This document shows, in pieces, positions 20,652 through 31,538 of a DNA stretch of 64,000 nt (positions are counted from its first letter, which is position 1; every line of letters begins with the position of its first letter). The notes beneath the pieces were generated by a model. That model was given only the letters and a program-made list of their open reading frames with translations. It was not told where the DNA came from and made no database searches. The translations under genes and the position numbers were made by a program. Source of the DNA: Siderastrea radians (Eukaryota > Cnidaria > Anthozoa > Scleractinia > Rhizangiidae); the NCBI GenBank assembly GCA_964017195.1, contig OZ024890.1:50521593-50585592 (forward strand). The letters are read 5' to 3'.

Positions 20652-21639
20652 TGCCTGTTCAGGTAATCAATACAACACAAACAAATGTGCAGAATTCTGG
20701 AGGATGATTTTCACACCTCCTTGTCAGTCGACAAAACTGCAAATTCTCTCCTTGGTCACGCATGCACTTATGGCTTCTTTGAAAGCCTCGGCAGGACGGC
20801 AGGCTTCTTTCAGGCAGTCACTTGAAAAAGAGCTTCGTTGCAAAGCGGATGACTCCGACGCCTCCAGCAGAGGCTAAAATATTGCAAGCTGTGTTTTTTT
20901 CTCGCGGCCACTTTTTCGCTGTTTGGTATTAGCAAAAATCACCTTGATATTGAGTCAAATGGCACGAATTATCCTTTTGACAAAAACAGCGGGTGAGGTT
21001 TGGACAAATGGTAGCATCAAACGGTTTTTATAGCACCATTCAATAATGCCCCAGAAATTCAGAAGAATCGAATAAAAAATGAATAATTTAAAGCTGTTTT
21101 ATGGACGACTCGTCTCCAAATTAAACCAGCGGCCATTTTTTTCCCAAACGTATACCAGAAGGCGTTGCGACACAGGTCACCTTTCGTGAAATATGTCATA
21201 TAAAACTACACAAAAAGTCCTACAGGCTGCCATCTTGAATGCCGAAAAGACCCTGAGTACGAGGTTGAAATGTTTTGGCGGATTATAATTTCAGGTGAAA
21301 ATTTGCATTTCAGATGAATATTTATGAGCCTAAAAAGGACAGTTCGGAAAATTATAGCCTGACTTGATTGATAAACTACTTTACTTTACTGAAGAGCCTA
21401 AAATTCTGCTTCCATTGCATTTCGCCTTGGAATGTATCCATTGGCGGGAAAAGAAATGTAAGCATAAGCTTCGTGATTGATCAAGTCATGAAAAGTGTGG
21501 AAAGCAAAGGTCATTGACGTAGAAACGCTACAGTTTTCTTTAGCAACGAAAGAATCCTGCTGCTAAATTATCTTCTCTGAGGAACAACACATTCCGATCA
21601 ATCAGGGAGTCCTCGATCTTAATTTGCGTTGTTGGAAAA
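20652..21639. promoter_or_regulatory. Shared head-to-head promoter region
   Basis: 988 bp separate the MINDY and LRR start codons, which face away from each other, so both 5' regions must lie here. TTGGCGGGAAAA at about 21440-21451 fits the E2F site consensus. A hairpin-arm relic GACCCTGAGTACGAGGTT lies at about 21250. No TATA box is evident for either gene. The regulatory role is inferred from layout only. Confidence 0.45.
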
Positions 21640-21944
21640 ATGTCGGTGAACCGTCTGCGCTTGTGTTTCCGTGCAGTGGTTGTTTGTTGTTTGCTTTTAT
21701 CGCTAACGAGGGTCACTCAAAGCTTTCCGAGCCACGGTTCTAATATTTTCCTTGGTTATAATTACTGGAACAGTCGTTATTCTTTGAACTACCCGTCCAA
21801 CTGGGATGGATTTTGGAATAGAAATAGTGATGGAAGAACTGAGTACAACCGTGCTGCTTTGGAGTCCAGTGGAAATCAGTGCAGTGGATGCTCCTGTTCT
21901 AACAGCGATAAGAAAGTCACTTGTACTGGAAGCCCTTCGTCACT
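21640..21944 (+). CDS. LRR gene exon 1 (signal peptide, LRR N-cap)
   Basis: 101 codons plus 2 nt, donor GTGAGT. The start was chosen because the hydrophobic leader VVVCCLLLSLTRVTQS follows directly after a basic MSVNRLRLCFR. It ends ...KKVTCTGSPSSL. Confidence 0.88.
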
Positions 21945-24900
21945 GTGAGTATTAATTTATCTTTTGTCAGTGATAGGTCTGATAGCAACTCAGGTGCTCT
22001 TTTCATGACGGTCATTATTGTATTTAACTTAAGTCTTATGTATGGCTGGATTTTTTTAGTAAGCTTGTTCACAAGCAGTTTCGATTCTGTATGAAGTGGT
22101 CGTTCTGTTGGTTCCCATGTAGTTTATTTGCTTTGTCATTAGGTAAATTACTCTGAATTTTGCTTCACAGTTAATGTCTTAGGTGGCTGTAACACTGGAA
22201 AACACTGCAAGTGCCTTAATTCGTTTATAGTAGTCTGTGGTCAATCGTCTCCTGAGTACAGAATGTTTAAGTTGAAAATATAAATTCTCCTTACTAGTTG
22301 TCTGAATTATGGTTCTGAGAGTTTAACTCTGAATCAATACGGTGTCCCACATGTTCAACCGCTATTACTTGGTCAATACATTCAAGAGTGTAAAACCACA
22401 GTACAGTTCATTTAATAGACTCCGAGCAGTCTCTCTTTCCGTTCAGGGATAGTCTAGGGAAACGAACAAGCGAGCAGGTGCGAAAATCACATGCGGCTTT
22501 GAATTGGACGCGCAGGTCGAGCCCGCTAGTGTAGTGAGCCGGAAAGAGAGACTACAGACTAAGCAACAGCAGTTGAATTTTGCATTGCTCTCACAACACA
22601 AAATTGTCATTGGCTCTTTCTCGGAGATCTGTCAACGCTCCCTGGGGACTTTTCAACACTCCCACTTGCGAGATTATCGATGCGGTTTTAGTTTACAAAT
22701 GCGGCTTTTCTAGTCAAATTTCTTGAAATATGTCATGTTATGTCATGTTTACTAAAACTGGAGCAAAAGCAAGGACTAGAAGCGCTTCTGTCGGGATGTG
22801 ATGTTGTCGCCATTGTGCCGAGATCGGCACAGACCTCGGTAAATATGAGTGTGGTTTGGTGATTTAGCATATTCTGTCCAGACCGTACAATTCAGTGACA
22901 ATTGAAAGCAGACAACCAGGGGTGCTTGATAGACATTTCAAAAGGAAAGTTTAAATAATTTTCGGTTCTGCCACCTGAATAACGAAATCATTAATAGAGG
23001 GCTTTTAAGCTGGTCTTCCTACAATGTTCTTCAGCGTTAAATTCGAGATCCCAGTCCGGCGATAAGCGTTTCTCCTGTTTACAATTATATTGATAATTCG
23101 AGGTAACATGTCCTGCGGTTTAGCAATGATATGACAAAGTGACAGAGGGATAAGAGGAAGAATTCTATTGGACATGCTTAGTTGGATTGAAAGATGATAC
23201 GAAATTGTCACTTAAAATCACTCGGCCGTGAACGGTCAACCGCTGTGGCTTAGTCTGCAGTCCCTCTTTCTGGCTCACTACACCAGCGGCTCGACACGCG
23301 CTTCATGTTTCAACGCGGCAGGTGATTTCGCGCTCGCTCGCTTGTTCATTTACCTCGACTATCCCTGAGCGGAAAGAGAGACTGCTCGTAGTCGATTCAT
23401 TTAAACAAACCTTTCGTATGTACTTGTCACTCAATACAAAATTATGTCTTGAATTAACTCCAAAAACTGCTATCCTCATGACTTGTGGTAAAGGCTTAAT
23501 TGAGATGAGTAGTCTTACCATAATTGTAGGATGGCAGTTCTTACCTAAGAAAAGTAGGACATAAAAACATTACATTGACGTCATCCCCTTTTAATATGCA
23601 ACCATCCCATTTGATAAAAGATTAGTCTATATAGGGCATATGCACGTGATGTCATGGCCGCCATGTTGGTGTAACTTAAACAAAAGGTTTCTCATTACCT
23701 CCTTTTGTTATGACCTGTTATGGTACATGTACACCAACATGGCTGCGACACCATCGTCTTTTGAATCTCTATGGACTGGTTGTATACACTCCATGTATAA
23801 AACTTGTTGTGCAGCATTGGTAGGGGAGGGAGTTATACAGTTCTTATACCTAATCGTACCTTTTTGGTACGCTTCAGCGGCATATCAGGTGAGTTTGGTC
23901 GAGCCATGGTTCGTATTTTGGCGAGACTGCGTCTCGCCAAAATACCCATGATGAGACCAAACGAGCCAGATATGCTGCTGAAGCGTACCAAAAAAGGTGC
24001 AATTAGGTATTTACCATACCCAAATTCGTCCTAAAAGCCGGTGTTATTTTTTCCGTTACCGTGATCAGTCAGGCGTTGTGCAAATTTTGAAGAGCGACAC
24101 GTATTTACACTTTTCTGGTCGTCAGTACTCTTCGGTAACTCCTCATCTGTCATATTTTCAAAATTCTTTTGTTTGGAGTTTCCAGTGCTTTCAATAAGCA
24201 CCGACGGCTGACGAAAAGCGTCAGCTATTTCGCTCAGAGAAATCGGCTACTTTTCCCCTAAATTGAAATAATTACAGGAAGATTCTTTCAAAGCTCCTGT
24301 TGATACAGTCGGTTACTCTACTCAAACCAGCTGCCTACTTCAAATTTTATTGAAACCCCTGAGTTTCATTTTCGGAATCTTGAAAGTCCAAATTAAGAGA
24401 GAAATTTGGAAAATCCAGCTCTATTTTAAAACAAAGAAGTTTCAGTATAGCCAGTATAGCCGTGTCCAATTTTGGTGTGAATTTTTTTTTCTCTGTTTGA
24501 GTTAAACAAATTACTTTCTCGTTTAACAAATGTAATAGTTTTACTTTTCGTTGTATTTCTGTTGTAATTTTCATCTCTAAAGTCGGTAAAAGAGTGCGAG
24601 TTTTAGAAACTGTCCATGATATCGTAGGATATCAGGTCAGTGACTTGATATCGTAGAAAATCATGACAGTAAACAAGGCCTCTGATTGGCTAATTCACAA
24701 TTTGGGTACGGTAAAATTTGATATCACTGTAGTTGTTAAATAAGGTAAACTGGCCACAGTAAAGAGATTCAAAAGATGTTCTGAGCCGTGTGATTAGTTC
24801 TGATGGAGGGCTTACACATGAGAGGGCAGCTTTGAATTTCTGTACTTGTATGATTGCCAGTCTCATATCAGCTTTTGATATCAAATTGAAGTGTGTCACA

Positions 24901-27900
24901 TGATGTGTAGTGCATCTTGACAAAGTGATGAATTGTATTTGTATAGAAGAGGATGATGCATGAAATGTTTGAGAGGTTGCTCTTCCTACTTAAGAAGACT
25001 GAGTAGTGGTGGGGGGGGGGGGGGCAAGGAGGTTCAAATCCCCGCTTCCTGAACCCTTCAATCCAGGCTCCCACCCTATTTTTGTTGGCCTCCTGCCTCT
25101 GCTCTTTTTCGATTGTAAAATATTGCACAATGTTGTGTAATTTTTCCCTTTTTCGCCCGCTTCCCACCACCTTGGGAATCCTGCTTCCTGTCCTCTCTTG
25201 TCCCACCTCCCACCTCCTTTTCTCCCTGGTTCCCATCCCCCTCCCCCCTCCACTGAGTACACTGATAAGCACCACACAGTGTTTAAAGCCAAGATTACAA
25301 CAAGGTCATACATTTCACTCCTTGCCATGCTTGTCACAGAGACTACAGTTTCAACTGGAAACCAGTCAAACTGCTCAATAAAATTAAATGGAACTTAATT
25401 GCTACACTACACAACAGGAAATTTATAATGGTAAAAACATACATGTAGCTGCAAGCCAAACCACAAGATCACAGTAACTGTTGTATGTAATTATTCTCTC
25501 AACGAACATGGCTATATAATTCAAAACACACATGCAGAAAAATGGTTGATAGATTTCTGACAGAACTGAAAGAAGTTGATTGCATTAGGAAAAGAGTAGA
25601 AAAATTAAACAATTTATATTTTCATTAGGAGACGGGTTGTGCAAATCAGGAAACCTGTGAAATTCTGACATGCTTGTTGCACAAATTAAAAACAAGCAAA
25701 ATTTGATTACCAGTAAATGATTTTCATTTTAAACGTCCCATTCTTCATTTGAAAGTGGATTTTCAAAAAGAGTAACAAAAAAAATATTGTAATAACCTGT
25801 AAGGCATATTTTATTCCTCTGGACAGCCAGGTTTAACAATAGCTGTCAGTGGTTTTTAGTAGAAATTTGGTACTGCTAGGTGACAGCATTTACTTGAACT
25901 CAAGTAGTCCCCTAAATTGTCTAAATTTTCAGTGGTAAGTGAACATTCAAAAAAGGTTGTTAAAACAATTTCTTTAATGTGCATGTAGCCATGTGCCATG
26001 TATTGAAACCCTAGTTTATTAAGTAACTGGTGTGTGTGTCAGCAAGTGTCACAAAATCATGAGCATTCTTGAAAGAAGACTGAGGCCAGAAATTTGACTT
26101 CCTAACAATGTCCTTTATGGAGAATCTAACTGACAAGAAGAATGATACAGCTTACTCCATTTGAAGACTTAATTAGGAAGATTAATTATCAGTTATTTTG
26201 TATTTCAGAATTATAAGGAACAGGGTGATACAAAATTTACACCCAGAGGACCTGGCAGACACCCTTGGGGAAATGTACGAACAGTAAATATGACTATTTA
26301 TGTAACATCCCTTCTCTTAACCGACTTGTTTATCCCTAACCAGCCCTCACCTCAGCCCTGCTCCTTCCTGTCTATCCTCTTTGCTGCTCCTTTTAGTCTA
26401 CCTCTGCCTGCTCCATCCTCTCTACCCCCTTTATGCTCCTTGCTGTCTACCCCCTTCCCTGCTCTTACGTGTCTATCCCTCCCTTTCCTCCTCCTTGCTG
26501 TCTATCCCTCCCTTTCCTCCTCCTTGCTGTCATACCTCCCTTCCCTGCTCCTTCCTGTCTATCCCTCTCTTCCCTGCACCTTCCTGTCTATCCCTCCATT
26601 CCCTGCTCCTTCCTGTCTATCCCTCCCTTCCCTGCTCCTTCCTGTCTATCACTCCCTTTCCTCCTCCTTGCTGTCTATCCCTCCCTTTCCTCCTCCTTGC
26701 TGTCTATCCCTCCCTTCCCTGCTCCTTCCTGTCTATCCCTCCCTTCCCTGCACCTTCCTGTCTATCCCTCCATTCCCTGCTCCTTCCTGTCTATCCCTCC
26801 CTTCCCTCCTCCTTCCTGTCTATCCCTCCCTTCCCTGCTCCTTCCTGTCTATCACTCCCTTCCCTGCTCCTTCCTGTCTATCACTCCCTTCCCTCCTCCT
26901 TCCTGTCTATCCCTACCCTCCCTGCTCCTTCCTGTCTATCCCTCCCTTCCCTGCTCCTTCCTGTCTATCGCTCCCTTTCCTCCTCCTTGCTGTCTATCCC
27001 TCCCTTTCCTCCTCCTTGCTGTCTATCCCTCCCTTCCCTGCACCTTCCTGTCTATCCCTCCCTTCCCTGCACCTTCCTGTCTCTCCCTCCATTCCCTGCT
27101 CCTTCTTGTCTATCCCTCCCTTCCCTGCTCCTTCCTGTCTACCCCAGTCTACCCCAGTCTACCCCTGCTTTCTCTGCTCATTCCTGTCTACCTCTCCCTT
27201 CTCTGCTCATCCCTGTCTACCTCTGCCTTCTCTGCTCATTCCTGTCTACCCCTCTCTTCTCTGCTCATCCCTGTCTACCCCTGCCTTCTCTGCTCATTCC
27301 TGTCTACCCCTCCCTTCTCTGCTCATCTCTGTCTACCCCTTCTTTCTTTGCTCCTCTCTGTCTACTCCTGCCTTATTTGCTCATCCCTGTCTGTTCCTCC
27401 GTTCTCTGCTCATCCGTGTCTACCTCTCCCTTCCCTGCTCATTCCTGTCTTCCCGCCTTCTCTGCTCATACCTGACTTTCGCTTCCTTCCCTGCTCATTC
27501 CTGTCTTCCTCTGCCTTCTCTACTCATTTTTTCTACTCCTCCCTTCCCTCCTCCTTCCTGCTTACCCTCCCTTCTCTGCTCATTCCTGTCTACCCCGGCC
27601 TTCTCTGCTCATTCCTGTCTAACCCTGCCTTCTTTGCTCATTCCTGTCTACCCCTGCCTTCTCTGCTTATCCCTGTCTATTCGTCCCTGCTCTTGTCATC
27701 CCAGTCTACCCGTGCCTTCTCTGCTCATTCCTGTCTACCCCTCACTTCTCTGCTCGTCCCTGTCTACCCCTGCCTTCTCTGCTCATTCCTGTCTATCCCT
27801 GCCTTCTTTGCTCATTCTTGTCTACCTCTGCCATCTCTGCTCATTCCTGTCTACCCCAGCCTTCTCGGCTCATTCCTGTCTACCCCTCCCCTTCCCTGCT

Positions 27901-30900
27901 CATTCCTGTCTACCCTTCCCTTCTCTGCTTATCCCTGTCTATTCGTCCCTGCTCTTGTCATCCCAGTCTACCCCAGTCTACCCCTGCTTTCTCTGCTCAT
28001 TCCTGTCTACCTCTCCCTTCTCTGCTCATCCCTGTCTACCTCTGCCTTCTCTGCTCATTCCTGTCTACCCCTCTCTTCTCTGCTCATCCCTGTCTACCCC
28101 TGCCTTCTCTGCTCATTCCTGTCTACCCCTCCCTTCTCTGCTCATCTCTGTCTACCCCTTCTTTCTTTGCTCCTCTCTGTCTACCCCTGCCTTATTTGCT
28201 CATCCCTGTCTGTTCCTCCGTTCTCTGCTCATCCGTGTCTACCTCTCCCTTCCCTGCTCATTCCTGTCTTCCCGCCTTCTCTGCTCATACCTGACTTTCG
28301 CTTCCTTCCCTGCTCATTCCTGTCTTCCTCTGCCTTCTCTACTCATTTTTTCTACTCCTCCCTTCTCTGCTTATTCCTGTCTACCCCTGCCTTCTCTGCT
28401 TATTCCTGTCTACCGTCCTTTCTCTGCTCTTTCCTGTCTATTCCTCCTTTCTCTGCTCATCCCTGTCTATTCCTTCCTTCTCTGCTCATTCCTGTCTACC
28501 CCTGCCTTCTCTGCTCATTCCTGTCTACCCATGCCTTTTCTGCTCATTCCTGTCTACCCCTGCCTTGTTTGCTTATTCCTGTCTACCCCTCCCTTCTTTG
28601 CTCATTCCTGGCTATCTCTCCCTTCTCTGCTCATCCCTGTCTATCCGTGGCTTCCCTGCTCCCTACTGTCTATTCCTCTCTTCCCTGCTCCCCACTGTCT
28701 ATCCCTCTCTTCCCTGCTCTGTCCTGTTTACCACTTCCCTCCCTGCTCTTTCCTGTCTACCCCTTCTTCCCTTCCCTTTCTTTTATATACCTCCTTTCCT
28801 TGCTTGTCCGTTTTAACCCCCCTCCCGGCTCCTTCCTATCTTCCTCCTCTCCTGCTTATTCCTTTCTACGCCTGCCTTTTGTGCTCATTCCTATCTACCT
28901 CTCTCTTCTCTGCTCATTCCTGTCTACCTCTCCCTTCTTTGCTCATTCCTGTCTATCTCTTCTTTCTCTGCTCATCCCTCCCTTCTCTGCTGATTCCTCT
29001 CTACCCCTGCCTCCTCTGCTCCTTCCTGTCTACCCCTGCCATCTCTGCTTATTCCTGTCTATTCCTCTCTTCTCTGCTATTCCTGTCTACCCCTGCCTTA
29101 TCTGCTCCTTCCTGTCTACCACTGCCTTATCTGCTCCTTCCTGTCTACTCCTGCCTTTTCTGCTTATTCCTGTCTATTCCTGCCTTCTCTGCTCATTCCT
29201 GTCTACCCCTGTTTTCTCTGCTCATTCCTGTCTACCCCTGCCTTCTCTGCTCATTCCTGTCTACCGCTCCCTTCTCTGCTCATTCCTGTCTACCCCTCCC
29301 TTCTCTGCTTATTCCTGTGTACCCCTCCCTTCTCTGCTTATTCTTGTCTACCCCTCCCTTCTCTGCTTATTCCTGTCTACCTCTCCCCTCTCTGCTTATT
29401 CCTGTCTACCCCTGCCTTCTCTGCTCATTCCTGTCTACCTCTCCCTTCTCTGCTTATTCCTGTCTACCCCTCCCTTCTCTGCTTATTCCTGTCTACCCCT
29501 CCCTTCTCTGCTCATTCCTGTCTACACCTCCCTTCTCTGCTTATTCCTGTCTACCCCTCGCTTCTCTGCTTATTCCTGTCTACCCCTCTCTTCTCTGCTC
29601 ATTCCTGTCTACCCCTCTCTTCTCTGCTTATTCCTGTCTACCCCTCTCTTCTCTGCTTATTCCTGTCTACCCCTCCCTTCTCTGCTCATTCCTGTCTACC
29701 CCTCCCTTCTCTGCTCTTTCCTGTCTACCTCTCCCTTCTCTGCTCATTCCTGTCTACCCCTGTTTTCTCTGTTCATTCCTGTCTACCCCTCTCTTCTCTG
29801 CTTATTCCTGTCTACCACTCCCTTTTGTGCTTATTCCTGTCTACCCCTGTTTTCTCTGCTCATTCCTGTCTACCCCTGTTTTCTCTGCTCATTCCTGTCT
29901 ACCCCTCTCTTCTCTGCTTATTCCTGTCTACCCCTCCCTTCTCTGCTCATTCCTGTCTACCGCTCCCTTCTCTGCTTATTCCTGTCTACGCCTCCCTTCT
30001 CTGCTTATCCCTGTCTACCCCTGCCTTCTCTGCTCATTCCTGTCTACCCCTGTTTTCTCTGCTCATTCCTGTCTACCGCTTCCCTTCTCTGCTCATTCCT
30101 GTCTACCCCTCCTTTCTCTGCTTATTCCTGTCTACCCCTCCCTTCTCTGCTCATTCCTGTCTACCCCTCCCTTCTCTGCTCATTCCTGTCTACGCCTCCC
30201 TTCTCTGCTCATTCCTGTCTACCCCTCCCTTCTCTGATCATTCCTGTCTACCCCTCCCTTCTCTGCTGAGTCCTGTCTACCCCTCCCTTCTCTGCTATTC
30301 CTGTCTACCCCTCCCTTCTCTGCTCATTCCTGTCTACCCCTCCCTTCTCTGCTCATTCCTGTCTACCCCTGCCTTCTCTGCTCCTTTCTGTCTGCCCTCT
30401 TTTCTTTTCCTTGCCACCCACATCTCCTGGTCATTTATGGCTACCTCTCTCCTCTTCTCTTCCCTATCCCTTTTGCTGTCACTTCTGTATATCTGTTCTC
30501 TTTTCCTCCCTAGATACCTAACTTGACCTTGCCTGCTCCTTCCTGTCCCTCCCTTGCCCCTTCTCTTCTACCCCTCTTTGTTGCTTTTTCTATACCCTAC
30601 CTTCCCCATTCCTTCCCTTCTTAACTCCCTTCCATGGCTGCATTTATAATGATCACTACTTGTTGATTTTTTGTTTGTTATTCTTTTGCAGAAAAATCTT
30701 CAACTCTGGCTTGGAGTTTGTCAATGCAACTACTTTTCACAACTTGACAAGTCTGACAAAATTGTAAGCTCATAACATTAAAAAGGAAGAACGTGATAAA
30801 AAGGTCATGTGGCCTATGGACAGAAAGGGGAAAAATTTTTAGTGTTTTTGAATGGTGCTCTTTTGTTCAAGGTACTGAACAGTAATAACTTTTACTACTG

Positions 30901-31506
30901 TTAAGTCCGTTAATCCAGTTAGTACAACCCAAGGAAGCTCTTGTACAGCTTTTAGACCCAGCAGGGACAATTCATCCAGTGCACTTCCAGACCTACACAC
31001 AACTGATGACTATCACCAATTTATTTGCTTTTTTCAAACAACCAGATCCTGCAGCCCTGTTAAAATGTGCTGGCAGCTGGCAATTTTGCCACCTACAGTC
31101 AACTATTTGCCGTCTACTTAACACTGGAGTTAACTAATTTGCTACCTAATAATACTTAAAATTCACTTCTAGCCCTTACTACTTCTGTTATCCTGTCCAC
31201 CACAACAGAACATTTTGACTGGGCTGATCGTGGTGTAAAGATCACTTTGGATATCAATCTCTTTGGTTGCAGAGAATTCGTTTATTGACTTGACATGTTG
31301 GTTGACTTTATGATACTACCAGGTTGACTGTCTCTTTAGACCTAGCTATGTTGAAAGCAAAACATGTCACTAAATCAAATTCGTTTGTGCTCCAGATCCT
31401 TGGCTAAAAATAATCTGAAAGACTTTCCAGATATTTCAAAAAATGCTGCACTGCAAGAACTGTAAGTCGATATACATTTGTATTTTTCTTCACCCTTTCG
31501 TTATGA

Positions 31507-31538
<32 letters not shown>

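Noticed and set aside
20281..20877. 198-codon plus-strand ORF
   Set aside because: Antisense of MINDY exon 1, which has a clear protein family match and splice structure; no domain in the plus-strand frame.
24990..25275. 115- and 135-codon minus-strand ORFs
   Set aside because: Gly/Arg/Lys-rich frames produced by the G-rich dispersed repeat.
26330..30400. Regular 29-bp direct repeats as a CRISPR array
   Set aside because: Units abut with no unique spacers, there are no cas genes, and the context is an animal intron.
26290..30526. Very long ORFs of 1315, 1278, 364, 233 and 158 codons on the plus strand
   Set aside because: All come from the 29-bp polypyrimidine minisatellite, are open in three frames at once, and lie inside an intron; they are repeat artefacts.
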